NCBI RefSeq assembly: GCF_001921205.1
Contig: NZ_MSIE01000024.1
Location: 1 to 64,000 of the forward strand
DNA length: 64,000 bases
Direction: 5' to 3'
Origin: Actinophytocola xanthii
Lineage (GTDB): Bacteria > Actinomycetota > Actinomycetes > Mycobacteriales > Pseudonocardiaceae
A program made the translations under genes and the position numbers. The notes under the pieces were generated by a model. The model ran no database searches. It was not told the DNA's origin and saw nothing but the letters and a program-made list of their open reading frames with translations. How positions within the stretch are numbered: position 1 is the stretch's first letter; each line of letters opens with the position of its first letter. Shown one piece after another: positions 51,610-61,566 of the stretch.

Positions 51610-53523
51610 ATGGTTCAGGTTCAGGTCGAACGGTTTCCCTACGACGTCGTGGTGATCGGCGCCGGCGGCGCCGGCCTGCGGGCCGCCATCGAAGCCCGCG
51701 AACAGGGCAAGCGCACCGCGATCGTGAGCAAGTCGCTCTTCGGCAAGGCACACACGGTGATGGCCGAGGGCGGCTGCGCGGCCTCCATGGGCAACGTCAA
51801 CGCCAAGGACAACTGGCAGGTCCACTTCCGCGACACGATGCGGGGCGGGAAGTTCCTCAACAACTGGCGTATGGCCGAGCTGCACGCCAAGGAGGCCCCG
51901 GACCGCGTCTGGGAGCTGGAGACCTACGGCGCGCTGTTCGACCGCACCAAGGACGGCAAGATCAGCCAGCGCAACTTCGGCGGCCACACCTACCCCCGCC
52001 TCGCGCACGTCGGCGACCGCACCGGCCTCGAGATGATCCGCACGATGCAGCAGAAGATCGTCTCGCTGCAGCAGGAGGACTTCGAGGAGTACGGCGACTA
52101 CGAGGCCATGCTCAAGGTCTTCCCCGAGTGCACGGTCACCGAGCTGATCAAGGACAACGACCGGATCGCCGGCGCGTTCGCCTACTGGCGCGACAGCGGC
52201 AAGTTCATCCTCTTCGAGACCCCGGCGATCGTGCTCGCCACCGGTGGCATCGGCAAGTCCTTCAAGGTGACCTCGAACTCCTGGGAGTACACGGGGGACG
52301 GGCACGCGCTCGCCCTGCGGGCCGGCGCCACCCTGATCAACATGGAGTTCGTCCAGTTCCACCCGACCGGCATGGTCTGGCCGCCCAGCGTGAAGGGCAT
52401 CCTCGTCACCGAGGGCGTCCGGGGTGACGGCGGCGTCCTCAAGAACTCCACCGGCGAGCGGTTCATGTTCGGCTACATCCCCGACGTCTTCAAGGGACAG
52501 TACGCGGAGACCGAGCAGGAGGCCGACGGCTGGTACAACGACCAGGACAACCACCGCCGCACGCCCGACCTGCTGCCCCGGGACGAGGTGGCCCGCGCCA
52601 TCAACACCGAGGTGAAGGAAGGCCGCGGCTCACCGCACGGTGGCGTGTTCCTCGACATCGCGAGCCGCCTGCCGGCAGAGGAGATCCGCCGCCGGCTGCC
52701 CTCGATGTACCACCAGTTCAAGGAACTGGCCGATGTGGACATCACCGCCCAGCCGATGGAGGTCGGGCCGACCTGCCACTACGTGATGGGCGGGGTCGAG
52801 GTCGACCCGGACACCGCGTCCTCGGTCGTGCCCGGCCTGTTCGCCGCGGGCGAGGTCGCCGGCGGCATGCACGGCTCCAACCGCCTCGGCGGGAACTCGC
52901 TGTCCGACCTGATCGTGTTCGGTCGCCGGGCCGGTCTCGGCGCCGCGCAGTACCTGGACTCGCTGGACCAGCGCCCGAAGATCTCCGAGTCCGATGTGGA
53001 TGCGGCGGCCCACCGCGCGGTCGCGCCGTTCGACTGGCCGTCCGAGGGCCAGGCGGAGAACCCGTACACGATCCACGCAGAGCTCCAGCAGTCGATGAAC
53101 GACCTGGTCGGCATCATCCGCAAGGAAGAAGAGGTCCAGCAGGCGCTGGACAAGCTCGCCGAGCTCAAGGAGCGGGCCCGCTTCGTCGCGGTCGAGGGGC
53201 GCCGTGAGTTCAACCCCGGCTGGCACCTCTGCCTGGACCTGCGGAACATGCTCCTGGTGAGCGAGTGCGTGGCGAAGGCGGCGCTCATGCGGACCGAGAG
53301 CCGGGGCGGCCACACCCGCGACGACTACCCCGCCATGGACAACCGGTGGCGGAACAAGCTGCTGGTCTGCTCCTCCGACGAGCACGGCACCAGTGCCGAG
53401 GTCGTCGAGAAGCCGCAGGAGCCGATGCGCTCCGACCTGCTCGAGCTCTTCGAGCTCGCGGAGCTGGAGAAGTACTTCACCGACGAGGAGCTGGCGCAGC
53501 ACCCGGGGAGGGTCGCACAGTGA
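51610..53523 (+). CDS. sdhA: Succinate dehydrogenase/fumarate reductase flavoprotein subunit
   Basis: A 637-residue FAD-binding catalytic subunit. The Rossmann motif is DVVVIGAGGAGLRAAIEARE, the FAD-linking His region is SLFGKAHTVMAEGGCAASMG, and EFVQFHPTGM plus HGSNRLGGNSLSDL mark the dicarboxylate site. It oxidises succinate (or reduces fumarate) and hands electrons to SdhB. The protein is of the Rv0248c type, with the long C-terminal section. AAGAAGGAA precedes ATG 51610. The end overlaps the GTG of sdhB. Confidence 0.93.
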   Translation: MVQVQVERFPYDVVVIGAGGAGLRAAIEAREQGKRTAIVSKSLFGKAHTVMAEGGCAASMGNVNAKDNWQVHFRDTMRGGKFLNNWRMAELHAKEAPDRVWELETYGALFDRTKDGKISQRNFGGHTYPRLAHVGDRTGLEMIRTMQQKIVSLQQEDFEEYGDYEAMLKVFPECTVTELIKDNDRIAGAFAYWRDSGKFILFETPAIVLATGGIGKSFKVTSNSWEYTGDGHALALRAGATLINMEFVQFHPTGMVWPPSVKGILVTEGVRGDGGVLKNSTGERFMFGYIPDVFKGQYAETEQEADGWYNDQDNHRRTPDLLPRDEVARAINTEVKEGRGSPHGGVFLDIASRLPAEEIRRRLPSMYHQFKELADVDITAQPMEVGPTCHYVMGGVEVDPDTASSVVPGLFAAGEVAGGMHGSNRLGGNSLSDLIVFGRRAGLGAAQYLDSLDQRPKISESDVDAAAHRAVAPFDWPSEGQAENPYTIHAELQQSMNDLVGIIRKEEEVQQALDKLAELKERARFVAVEGRREFNPGWHLCLDLRNMLLVSECVAKAALMRTESRGGHTRDDYPAMDNRWRNKLLVCSSDEHGTSAEVVEKPQEPMRSDLLELFELAELEKYFTDEELAQHPGRVAQ

Positions 53524-54278
53524 GCTACAAGGCGAACTTCAAGATCTGGCGGGGGGACGACACCTCCGGCGAACTGCACGACTTCATCGTCGAGGTGAAC
53601 GAGGGCGAGGTCGTCCTCGACATCATCCACCGGCTGCAGGCCACCCAGGCCCCGGACCTCGCCGTCCGGTGGAACTGCAAGGCCGGCAAGTGCGGGTCCT
53701 GCTCGGCGGAGATCAACGGCAAGCCGCGGCTGCTCTGCATGACCCGCATGTCGGTGTTCACCGAGGAGGAGACGGTCACCGTCACCCCGCTGCGCACCTT
53801 CCCCGTGGTCCGCGACCTGGTGACCGACGTGTCCTACAACTACCAGAAGGCACGCGAGGTCCCGTCGTTCGCGCCGCCCAAGGAGCTCGGGCTCGGCGAG
53901 TACCGGATGAAGCAGCAGGACGTCGAGCGCTCGCAGGAGTTCCGCAAGTGCATCGAGTGCTTCCTCTGCCAGAACACCTGCCACGTCATCCGCGACCACG
54001 AGGAGAACAAGGAGAACTTCTCCGGGCCGCGGTTCCTGATGCGGGTGGCCGAGCTCGAGATGCACCCGCTGGACACAGAGGACCGGGTCCGGGAGGCGCA
54101 GGACGAGCACGGCCTCGGCTACTGCAACATCACCAAGTGCTGCACCGAGGTCTGCCCCGAGCACATCAAGATCACCGACAATGCGCTGATCCCCATGAAG
54201 GAGCGCGTCGCCGACCGCAAGTACGACCCGATCGTCTGGCTGGGCAACCAGCTGTTCCGCCGCGGCAGCAAGCGCTGA
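53520..54278 (+). CDS. sdhB: Succinate dehydrogenase iron-sulfur subunit
   Basis: A 252-residue subunit carrying electrons from flavin to quinone. The [2Fe-2S] ligands are in CKAGKCGSC and the later LLC; the [4Fe-4S] and [3Fe-4S] ligands are in CIECFLCQNTC and CCTEVCP. The two ferredoxin-like domains are in normal order. GTG 53520 overlaps the sdhA TGA by GTGA. A strong terminator follows the stop at once, closing the three-gene operon. Confidence 0.93.
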   Translation: MSYKANFKIWRGDDTSGELHDFIVEVNEGEVVLDIIHRLQATQAPDLAVRWNCKAGKCGSCSAEINGKPRLLCMTRMSVFTEEETVTVTPLRTFPVVRDLVTDVSYNYQKAREVPSFAPPKELGLGEYRMKQQDVERSQEFRKCIECFLCQNTCHVIRDHEENKENFSGPRFLMRVAELEMHPLDTEDRVREAQDEHGLGYCNITKCCTEVCPEHIKITDNALIPMKERVADRKYDPIVWLGNQLFRRGSKR

Positions 54279-54297
54279 GCCGGGTGAGCTGAACGAG

Positions 54298-54325
54298 AAG
54301 GGGGCGGCCCATCGGCCGCCCCCTT
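54298..54325. terminator. Bidirectional terminator between sdhB and gluD
   Basis: AAGGGGGCGGCC (54298-54309) pairs with GGCCGCCCCCTT (54314-54325) in a 12-bp perfect stem with loop CATC. It lies between converging genes, with A/T ends on both sides, so it can serve both strands. Confidence 0.85.
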
Positions 54326-54347
54326 CGTCGTCTCGTGTGGACCGGGT

Positions 54348-55274
54348 CTAGAGCCCGCCCGCGGTGTTCTCTCCGGTGGCCCGGCCGGTCAGGTGCATTC
54401 CGGGCGCCTGTTCCTCGATCATGTCGGTGCCGAGCACCGCGCCGGAGCCCTTCTTGCGCCGCCGCAGCCGCCTCTCCAGCCAGCTGGCGAACCAGCTGAG
54501 CAGCGAGTTGATGAGGATGAACAGGACCGCGATCACGATCAGCGTGGCGATCGCGTTGCCGCCGTAGTACGACTGCGCCGGCCGCGCCTGGTTGATCAGC
54601 TCGCCGAAGCCGAGCAGCGCACCGCCCAGCGCCGTGTCCTTCACGATCACGACCAGCTGGCTGACGATCGCCGGCAGCATCGCGGTGACCGCCTGCGGCA
54701 GCAGCACGTTGCTCATCAGCTGGCCCTTGCGCAGGCCCACGGCGAGCGCGGCCTCGGTCTGCCCGCGGGGCAGCGAGAGGATGCCGGCGCGGACCACCTC
54801 GGCGAGCACCGAGGCGTTGTAGATCACCAGGCCGGTGACCACCGCGTAGAGCGGCCGGATGTCCCGGTCGATGTCGGTGAACAGGGCATACGCCTCGTTC
54901 GCGAAGAACATCATCAGCAGCACCGGGATGGCGCGGAAGAACTCCACGATCGCGCCCGCCGGGCGGGCGATCCACCAGTGGTCGGAGAGCCGGGCGATGC
55001 CGAACAGCGCACCGATCGGCAGCGCCATCAGCATCGCCAGACCGGCCGCGATGAGCGTGTTCTGCAGACCCGGCAGGAGATAGGTCGTCCAGGCCTCGGT
55101 CCCGGCGAGGTAGGGGCTCCACTTGTCCCAGTCGAGCTGGTTCTTGTCGTTCATCGCGCTGATGACCCACCACAGGGCCGCGAGGAGGGCGATGGCGAAC
55201 AGAACCGTGTAGAACGCGTTCCGGGTCCTGGCCTTGGGGCCGGGTGCGTCGTAGAGAACCGAGGGCGCGCTCAC
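54348..55274 (-). CDS. gluD: Glutamate ABC transporter permease
   Basis: A 308-residue inner-membrane permease of the polar amino acid family. The first span is NAFYTVLFAIALLAALWWVI, others follow, and the ATPase-coupling loop is EVVRAGILSLPRGQTEAALAVG. The tail after about 280 is polar and cytoplasmic. With GluC it forms the channel for glutamate uptake. GTG 55274 overlaps the gluC stop by GTGA. It is the last gene of gluABCD, which in Corynebacterium also lies near recA-recX. Confidence 0.9.
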   Translation of the reverse strand: MSAPSVLYDAPGPKARTRNAFYTVLFAIALLAALWWVISAMNDKNQLDWDKWSPYLAGTEAWTTYLLPGLQNTLIAAGLAMLMALPIGALFGIARLSDHWWIARPAGAIVEFFRAIPVLLMMFFANEAYALFTDIDRDIRPLYAVVTGLVIYNASVLAEVVRAGILSLPRGQTEAALAVGLRKGQLMSNVLLPQAVTAMLPAIVSQLVVIVKDTALGGALLGFGELINQARPAQSYYGGNAIATLIVIAVLFILINSLLSWFASWLERRLRRRKKGSGAVLGTDMIEEQAPGMHLTGRATGENTAGGL

Positions 55275-55942
55275 CGCTTCACCGCCACCTTCTTGGCCAC
55301 CCAGCCCAGCAGGAGCCCGGTCGGCAGGGTCAGGATCACGAAGCCGAGCGCGAAGATCGCCGTGACCAGGAAGATCGCGTCGCTCTCGTTCTCGATCATC
55401 TCCTTCATCAGCAGCGCGGCCTCGGCCACGCCGATCGCGGCCGCCACCGTCGTGTTCTTGGTGAGCGCGATGAGCACGCTGGCCAGCGGGGCGATGACCG
55501 ACCGGAACGCCTGCGGCAGCACCACCAGCGTCAGCACCTGCAGGAAACCGAACCCGAGCGCGCGTGCCGCCTCGGCCTGGCCGACCGGCACCGTGTTGAT
55601 GCCCGCGCGCAACGACTCGCAGACGAACGTCGAGGTGTAGGCGATGAAGCCGAGGACAGCGAGGCGGAAGCCCGACTCGTCGAAGTCGTCACCGCCGAGC
55701 GTCCACCCCAGCGTCGTGCTCAGGCCAAGCGAGCACGCCACGATGATCACCGTCAGCGGGGTGTTGCGGACGATGTTGACGTAGCCGGAGCCGAAGGCTC
55801 GCATGACCGGGACCGGGCTCACCCGCATGGCCACCAGGATCGTGCCCCAGATGAGCGAGCCGATGGCCGAGAGCACGGTCAGCTGCACGGTCACCCAGAA
55901 CGCGCCCAGAATGTCGTAGTCTTCGCTGAAGAGGTCGAACAC
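55271..55942 (-). CDS. gluC: Glutamate ABC transporter permease
   Basis: A 223-residue permease. Spans include AFWVTVQLTVLSAIGSLIWG and AIFALGFVILTLPTGLLLGW, and the EAA loop is ESLRAGINTVPVGQAEAARA. It pairs with GluD. GTG 55942 starts after a 90-base gap from gluB that contains a 10-bp hairpin, which may lower permease expression relative to the binding protein. The stop overlaps the gluD start. Confidence 0.9.
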   Translation of the reverse strand: MFDLFSEDYDILGAFWVTVQLTVLSAIGSLIWGTILVAMRVSPVPVMRAFGSGYVNIVRNTPLTVIIVACSLGLSTTLGWTLGGDDFDESGFRLAVLGFIAYTSTFVCESLRAGINTVPVGQAEAARALGFGFLQVLTLVVLPQAFRSVIAPLASVLIALTKNTTVAAAIGVAEAALLMKEMIENESDAIFLVTAIFALGFVILTLPTGLLLGWVAKKVAVKR

Positions 55943-55972
55943 GGCCTATCGCACCCTCGCCCACATGTGAGG

Positions 55973-56006
55973 GCGGTGGCGCACCGCCTGTGCGACGCGC
56001 CACCGC
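55973..56006 (-). promoter_or_regulatory. Intercistronic hairpin between gluB and gluC
   Basis: GCGGTGGCGC (55973-55982) pairs perfectly with GCGCCACCGC (55997-56006) around a 14-base loop. There is no T run. Such hairpins after binding-protein genes often protect the upstream mRNA or reduce read-through. Confidence 0.6.
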
Positions 56007-56032
56007 GTTGTCGATCGTTACTGCCCGATGAG

Positions 56033-56881
56033 CTACTTCTCGGTGATCTCCGGCGGCTCGGGAGCCTCGAAGCCGGCCGGTCCCAGGTTCTTCTCGATGG
56101 CGTCCGCCCAGGCGCCGTCGTCGAACATCTTCTGGATCGCGGCGTTGATGTCGTCGCGGAGCTCGGTGTTGCCCTTCTCCAGGCCGACGCCGTAGTTCTC
56201 GTCGCTGAAGCCCTCACCCACGAGCTTGAACTTGCCCTCGTTCGCGGCGGCGAGGCCGGCGAGGATCGTGTTGTCGGTGGTGATGGCGTCGACGGCGCCG
56301 CTCTCGAGGCCGGTGACGCACTCCGAGTAGCCGCCGTACTCCTGCAGGTCCACCTGGTTGGCGAACTCGTCCTTCACCCGCTGGGCGGAGGTGGAGCCGG
56401 TGACCGAGCAGAGCTTCTTGCCGTTGAGCGAGTCCGGACCGGTGATCGACGTCTCGTCCGCGCGGACCAGCAGGTCCTGGTGGGCGATGAAGTACGGCCC
56501 GGCGAAGTCGACCTCCGCCTTGCGCTTGTCGGTGATCGAGTAGGTCGCGACCACGAAGTCGACGTCGCCGCGCTTGATCAGGTTCTCGCGCTCGGCGGAG
56601 GGGGCCTCGACCCATTCGATGTTCTCCGCCTCGACGCCGAGCTCGTTGGCGATGTAGGTCGCCACGTCCACGTCGAAGCCCTCGTAGCCGTTCGGCGTCT
56701 TCTGGCCGAGGCCGGGCTGGTCGAACTTGATGCCGATCGTCAGCGACTCGGCGCCGCCCCCACCGCCGCCGCCACCGCCAGTGTTGCCACCGTCGTCGTC
56801 ACCCCCGCCGCCACAGGCCGCGAGCGCCAGGCTGGCCGCCGCGACCACAGCGCCGGCCCGCAGAACTCGACTGAACCGCAT
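56033..56881 (-). CDS. gluB: Glutamate-binding lipoprotein of the ABC transporter
   Basis: A 282-residue extracytoplasmic solute-binding protein. The signal peptide ends in a lipobox (LALAACGGGG); a Gly/Asp-rich linker with a run of nine Gly follows. The mature domain begins ESLTIGIKFDQPGLGQKTPN with YEGFDVDVATYIANELG, typical of family 3 amino acid binders. AAAGGGA lies before ATG 56881, which was preferred to an in-frame ATG 24 bases upstream because the signal peptide then starts MRFSRVLR. It delivers glutamate to GluCD. Confidence 0.9.
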   Translation of the reverse strand: MRFSRVLRAGAVVAAASLALAACGGGGDDDGGNTGGGGGGGGGAESLTIGIKFDQPGLGQKTPNGYEGFDVDVATYIANELGVEAENIEWVEAPSAERENLIKRGDVDFVVATYSITDKRKAEVDFAGPYFIAHQDLLVRADETSITGPDSLNGKKLCSVTGSTSAQRVKDEFANQVDLQEYGGYSECVTGLESGAVDAITTDNTILAGLAAANEGKFKLVGEGFSDENYGVGLEKGNTELRDDINAAIQKMFDDGAWADAIEKNLGPAGFEAPEPPEITEK

Positions 56882-56948
56882 GTTCGTCCCTTTCGATCTG
56901 TCCACCCGCGACGCGTGCGCACCTCGGGCGGCGTGTCAATCCCTCTGG

Positions 56949-57704
56949 TCAGTGCGTCAGGATCTTGCTGAGGAAGTCCTTGGCGCGCGCCGACTTGGGC
57001 GCGGTGAAGAACTCGTTCGGCGTGGCGTCCTCGACGATGTCGCCGTCGGACATGAACAGCACGCGGTTCGCCGCGTTGCGGGCGAAGCCCATCTCGTGGG
57101 TCACCACGAGCATGGTCATCCCCTCCGCGGCGAGGGTGCTCATCACGTCGAGCACCTCGTTGATCATCTCCGGGTCCAGGGCCGAGGTGGGCTCGTCGAA
57201 CAGCATCACCTTCGGTCGCATCGCCAGCGCCCTGGCGATCGCCGCGCGCTGCTGCTGGCCGCCGGACAGCTGGGCGGGGTACTTCTCCGCCTGGTTGGCG
57301 ATCCCCACCCGCTCGAGCAGCTCCATCGCCGTCCGCCGCGCGTCGGCCTTGGGGGTCTTGCGCACCTTGAGCGGCGCGAGCATGACGTTGTCGACGATCG
57401 TCTTGTGGGCGAAGAGGTTGAACGACTGGAAGACCATCCCGACGTCGGCCCGGAGGTTCGCCAGCTCCTTGCCCTCGGCCGGTAACGGCCGCCCGTCGAT
57501 CTCGATCAGGCCGGAGTTGATCGGCTCGAGGCGGTTGATCGCGCGGCACAGGGTGGACTTGCCCGAGCCGGAGGGGCCGAGGACCACCACGACCTGGCCG
57601 CGGGGGACCTCGAGGGTGATGTTCTTGAGGACGTGCAGTTGTCCGAAGTACTTGTCCACCTCAACCATCCGGATCATCGGTGGTGTGGTGTTCACTTCGG
57701 TCAT
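56949..57704 (-). CDS. gluA: Glutamate ABC transporter ATP-binding protein
   Basis: A 251-residue ABC ATPase. Walker [14 protein letters not shown]-loop [13 protein letters not shown], signature LSGGQQQR, Walker [13 protein letters not shown] and H-loop VVTHEMG are complete. It powers glutamate uptake through GluCD. GGAGG is four bases before ATG 57704. A minus-strand TACCCT upstream may be the operon -10. First gene of gluABCD; it diverges from miaB across 146 bases. Confidence 0.93.
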   Translation of the reverse strand: MTEVNTTPPMIRMVEVDKYFGQLHVLKNITLEVPRGQVVVVLGPSGSGKSTLCRAINRLEPINSGLIEIDGRPLPAEGKELANLRADVGMVFQSFNLFAHKTIVDNVMLAPLKVRKTPKADARRTAMELLERVGIANQAEKYPAQLSGGQQQRAAIARALAMRPKVMLFDEPTSALDPEMINEVLDVMSTLAAEGMTMLVVTHEMGFARNAANRVLFMSDGDIVEDATPNEFFTAPKSARAKDFLSKILTH

Positions 57705-57850
57705 CGATCCTCCACGCGCTATCAGGCCAGGTGTGCAGGGTAGCGGCCGGGTAATGGCGGGAAACCTACCCTCCTTCGGGTCGGGATTGATGCCGCTTGG
57801 GCCACACCCAAGGTCTCAACTCGGTCACACGGGTACGCTCGACAGCTGAG

Positions 57851-59329
57851 ATGAGCACGCGCACTTACCAGGTCCGCACGTTCGGGTGTCAGATGAACGT
57901 GCACGACTCCGAGCGGCTGGCCGGCCTGCTGGAGGACGCGGGGTACCGGCCGGCCGTCGATGGCGGCGTGCCCGACGTCGTGGTGCTGAACACCTGCGCC
58001 GTCCGGGAGAACGCCGACAACAAGCTGTACGGCAACCTGGGCCACCTGCGGCCGACCAAGCTCGCGAACCCCGGCATGCAGATCGCCGTCGGCGGCTGTC
58101 TCGCGCAGAAGGACCGCGGCGAGATCGTGCGGCGGGCGCCCTGGGTCGACGTCGTGTTCGGCACGCACAACATCGGCTCGCTGCCGGTGCTGCTGGAGCG
58201 GGCGAGGCACAACGAGCGGGCGCAGGTGGAGATCCTCGAGTCGCTCGAGGTGTTCCCCTCCACGCTGCCCGCCCGCCGCGACTCGGCCCACTCCGGCTGG
58301 GTGTCCATCTCGGTCGGATGCAACAACACGTGCACCTTCTGCATCGTGCCGTCGCTGCGCGGCCGGGAGCGGGACCGGCGGCCGGGCGAGGTGCTGGCCG
58401 AGGTCGAGGCGTTGGTCGCGGAAGGTGTGCTCGAGGTCACGCTGCTGGGGCAGAACGTGAACTCCTACGGCGTCGAGTTCGGCGACCGGCTCGCGTTCGG
58501 CAAGCTGCTGCGGGCCTGTGGGGGCGTCGACGGTCTGGAGCGGGTCCGGTTCACCTCGCCGCACCCGAAGGACTTCACCGGCGACGTCATCGCCGCGATG
58601 GCCGAGACGCCGAACGTGTGCCACCAGCTGCACATGCCGCTGCAGTCCGGATCGGACCGAGTGCTGCGGGCCATGCGCCGCTCCTACCGCCAGGCGCGGT
58701 ACCTGTCGATCATCGACGAGGTCCGGGCGGCGATGCCGGACGCGGCCATCACCACCGACATCATCGTCGGCTTCCCCGGGGAGACCGAGGAGGACTTCCA
58801 GGAGACGCTCGACGTGGTGCGGGCCGCCCGCTTCTCCAGCGCGTTCACCTTCCAGTACTCCAAGCGTCCCGGCACCCCGGCCGCGGAGCTGCCCGACCAG
58901 CTCCCGAAGGAGGTCGTCCAGGAGCGCTTCGAGCGGCTGATCGCGGTGCAGGAGGAGGTCTCCTGGGCGCAGAACCGGGCCCTGGTCGGCACGACGGTCG
59001 AGGTGCTGGTGTCGACCGGGGAGGGCCGCAAGGACGCCGACACCCGGCGGATGAGCGGGCGCGCCCGGGACGGCCGCCTGGTGCACTTCACCCCCGAGGG
59101 CGCGGCGTCGCCGATCCGGCCGGGGGACCTGGTGCACACGAAGGTCACCTACGGGGCGCCGCACCACCTCGTCGCCGACGGGCCGGTCGTGGCCCACCGC
59201 CGGACCCGCGCGGGTGACCACCACGAGGCCGGTCTGCGGCCCAGGACGTCCGGCGTCGGCCTCGGCATCCCCTCGTTCGGCCCGCCCGCCCAGACCCCGG
59301 AGCCCGTGGGCGGATGTTCGGTTCAATGA
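57851..59329 (+). CDS. miaB: tRNA-2-methylthio-N6-dimethylallyladenosine synthase
   Basis: A 492-residue radical SAM methylthiotransferase acting at A37 of tRNA after MiaA. The N-terminal UPF0004 cluster uses Cys in [22 protein letters not shown] and VGGCLAQK; the radical SAM cluster is [12 protein letters not shown]; a TRAM domain ends near residue 445. The last 45 residues are an extra polar tail. ATG 57851 is preceded by TACGCT (57835-57840) 10 bases earlier, giving a very short leader. The stop overlaps the next gene's ATG. Confidence 0.95.
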   Translation: MSTRTYQVRTFGCQMNVHDSERLAGLLEDAGYRPAVDGGVPDVVVLNTCAVRENADNKLYGNLGHLRPTKLANPGMQIAVGGCLAQKDRGEIVRRAPWVDVVFGTHNIGSLPVLLERARHNERAQVEILESLEVFPSTLPARRDSAHSGWVSISVGCNNTCTFCIVPSLRGRERDRRPGEVLAEVEALVAEGVLEVTLLGQNVNSYGVEFGDRLAFGKLLRACGGVDGLERVRFTSPHPKDFTGDVIAAMAETPNVCHQLHMPLQSGSDRVLRAMRRSYRQARYLSIIDEVRAAMPDAAITTDIIVGFPGETEEDFQETLDVVRAARFSSAFTFQYSKRPGTPAAELPDQLPKEVVQERFERLIAVQEEVSWAQNRALVGTTVEVLVSTGEGRKDADTRRMSGRARDGRLVHFTPEGAASPIRPGDLVHTKVTYGAPHHLVADGPVVAHRRTRAGDHHEAGLRPRTSGVGLGIPSFGPPAQTPEPVGGCSVQ

Positions 59330-59820
59330 CCGCGGGCAGGCCCGACTCGCCGGACCCGGAGGACGCGTTGGCTCGGGAGATCGACCAGGTGGAGCGCCGG
59401 GCGGCGCGGACCGTGGATCTGGGAGCGCGGGCCCTGGTCGTCGCGGTGGCGGTGTTCGTCCTGATCGTGGGGCAGATCCTGCCCTGGTTCGGCGGCGCCA
59501 ACGGCTTCGAGGTGCTGCTCGGCACGGGGTCGGGCGACGCGACCGGCAAGGCCAGCCTGGTGCCGAGGCTGTTCGCCGCGACCTCGGTGCTGTTCGGCAT
59601 CCTGACCTCGGCGCTGGCCCTGGTGACCCGGCGGTGGGCGGTGACGTGGGTGTGCGCGTTCGGCGGCTGGTTCGCCTCGGTGGACGGGGTGCTGGCCATC
59701 TGGTCGCGCCAGTCCTCCGGCGGCGACCTGGGCATCGGCATGATCGTCGCCGAGGTCGCCACGGTGGTCATCGCCATCCAGTGGTTCCGCACGGCCTGGT
59801 CACGTCCGCACCAGGACTGA
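59326..59820 (+). CDS. Rv2732c-like integral membrane protein
   Basis: A 164-residue protein with an acidic N-terminus ([20 protein letters not shown]) and about four membrane helices, among them [40 protein letters not shown] and [17 protein letters not shown]. Function unknown; it holds the Rv2732c position after miaB. ATG 59326 overlaps the miaB TGA (ATGA); an in-frame ATG 12 bases upstream is a second choice. It is cotranscribed with miaB. A 240-base tail follows with no gene, only the perfect palindrome GCGCCGGTACCGGCGC (59830-59845). Confidence 0.75.
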   Translation: MTAGRPDSPDPEDALAREIDQVERRAARTVDLGARALVVAVAVFVLIVGQILPWFGGANGFEVLLGTGSGDATGKASLVPRLFAATSVLFGILTSALALVTRRWAVTWVCAFGGWFASVDGVLAIWSRQSSGGDLGIGMIVAEVATVVIAIQWFRTAWSRPHQD

Positions 59821-60060
59821 CCACCGCCCGCGCCGGTACCGGCGCGCCACACCGGCCCGGCCGCCCTGGCAGGTGCCGCGAGCCGGACAGCGTCGCCGTC
59901 GAACGGCTGGCGGTGTCGCGGAGGTCGTACGCCGGTCCGTCAGTCCCTGCTGGCGGGCAGCGTGTCGTCGTCGAGCGCTCGGCGGCGGGCACGCGGGTGC
60001 GGCACCGGCCCGCGGGGTCGCGGTCGGCGTGCCGGCCGCGGGCGCGAGCCCGGCCGATGC

Positions 60061-61566
60061 CTACCGGCTCGCCACCGCGTTCTCGGCGGCCGCCAGCCAC
60101 TCGCGCCACTGGGCGGCCTGCGCCTCGGCCTGCTCGGCCCGGCGCGTGTCCCCGGCGGCCCTGGCCTTGGCGGCCTGCGCCTCGAACTGCTCGACCCGCT
60201 CCCGGAACTGCGCGGCCCGGGCCTCGGCCTCGGGGTCGGTCTTTCGCCACTGCGCGTCGGCGGCGTTGCGGACTTTCTCCTCGACCGCGCGGAGCTTGCC
60301 CTCCAGCTCGCGGATCCGCTCGCGGGGGACCTTGCCGATCTCGTCCCAGCGCTCCTGGATTCGGTGCAGCTGCGCCCGCGCGGCCTCGAGGTCGCCCGAG
60401 GGCTTGATCTTCTCCGCCTCGGCGAGCAGCGCCTCCTTGCGCTTCGCGTTCTCCACGAGCTCGGCGTCCCGCTCGCTGAACACGGCCGAGCGGCGGCTGA
60501 AGAACTTGTCCTGCGCGGCCCGGAACTGCTGCCAGAGGGCGTCGTCGGCCTCCTTGGGAGCCCGGCCGGCGGCCTTCCACTCGGTCATCAGCTCGCGGTA
60601 GCGCGCGGCGGTGCCACCCCAGTCGTCGGACTCGGAGATCTCCTCGGCCAGGCGCACGAGCTCCTGCTTGCGCTCCTTGGCCGCGCCGCGCTGCCGGTCG
60701 AGGTCGGCGAAGTGCGAGCCGCGCCGGCGGTTGAACGTGTCCCGGGCCTTGGAGAAGCGCTTCCACAGCTGGTCGTCGGTCTTGCGGTCGACGCCCTTGA
60801 TCGTCTTCCACTCGTCCAGGATCGCCCGCAGTCGGTCCCCGGCGGCCTTCCACTGCGTCGAGGACTCCGCGATGGTCTCGACCTCGGCGACCAGGTCCTG
60901 CTTGCGGGCCAGTGCCTGGTTGCGCGCCTCGTCCCGGGCGTGCTTGGCCTGCTCGACGGCCTGCTGGGCGCGTGAGATGACGTGGTCGACCCGCGCGGCG
61001 AGCCCCGCGAGGTCGCCGACCAGGGCGGCGTCGGTCAGGCTCTCCTTGATGTGCTTCGCGTTGGTCAGCGTGTGCTTCGGGTCGCCGGATCCGGCGGTCA
61101 GCCTGGCCTCGAGCAGCTCCACCTCGGTGCGGACGTCGTCGAAGCGGCGCGCGTAGTGCGCGAGGCCTTCGGCGGGCTCACCGGCCTGCCACGACCCGAC
61201 GGCCCGCTCGCCGTCCTCGGTGCGGACGTAGACGGTGCCGTCCGCGTCGACGCGGCCCCACCGGCCGGGGTTGGCCGAGGCCTCGGCGACAGGGCCGGCC
61301 GCTGCCGCCGGGGCGGGCACGGCGGCCGAGCGCTGGGTCGTCGGAGCCGGTGCGGAGCCCCCTGGTGCGGGGGCCTCCTCGGTCGTACCGGCGGCCGTGT
61401 CCGTCTCCTCGGGTGTCCCGGGCTCGGATGTGGCCGGCTCAGGTGTGGCCTGCTCGGGTGTTGTCGCCTCGCCCGTGGTCTCCGCGGCCGGCTGCTCGGC
61501 GACGCCGTTGGCCGAACTCTCGACCGGGGTTGCGCTCGTGTCCTGGCTCGTGTCCCTGTCCGTCAT
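60061..61566 (-). CDS. DUF349 repeat coiled-coil protein (Rv2731-like)
   Basis: A 501-residue cytoplasmic protein. Residues 1-100 are a Thr/Pro/Glu/Ala-rich disordered region. The rest is helical with several DUF349 repeats, recognisable by the recurring W(K/D)xxG/K pattern: STQWKAAGDRLRAILDEWKT, DDWGGTAARYRELMTEWKAA and IQERWDEIGKVPRERIRELE. DUF349 proteins of unknown mechanism are widespread in actinobacteria. AGGAGGAG lies six bases before ATG 61566. It lies alone on this strand between two plus-strand groups. Confidence 0.85.
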   Translation of the reverse strand: MTDRDTSQDTSATPVESSANGVAEQPAAETTGEATTPEQATPEPATSEPGTPEETDTAAGTTEEAPAPGGSAPAPTTQRSAAVPAPAAAAGPVAEASANPGRWGRVDADGTVYVRTEDGERAVGSWQAGEPAEGLAHYARRFDDVRTEVELLEARLTAGSGDPKHTLTNAKHIKESLTDAALVGDLAGLAARVDHVISRAQQAVEQAKHARDEARNQALARKQDLVAEVETIAESSTQWKAAGDRLRAILDEWKTIKGVDRKTDDQLWKRFSKARDTFNRRRGSHFADLDRQRGAAKERKQELVRLAEEISESDDWGGTAARYRELMTEWKAAGRAPKEADDALWQQFRAAQDKFFSRRSAVFSERDAELVENAKRKEALLAEAEKIKPSGDLEAARAQLHRIQERWDEIGKVPRERIRELEGKLRAVEEKVRNAADAQWRKTDPEAEARAAQFRERVEQFEAQAAKARAAGDTRRAEQAEAQAAQWREWLAAAENAVASR

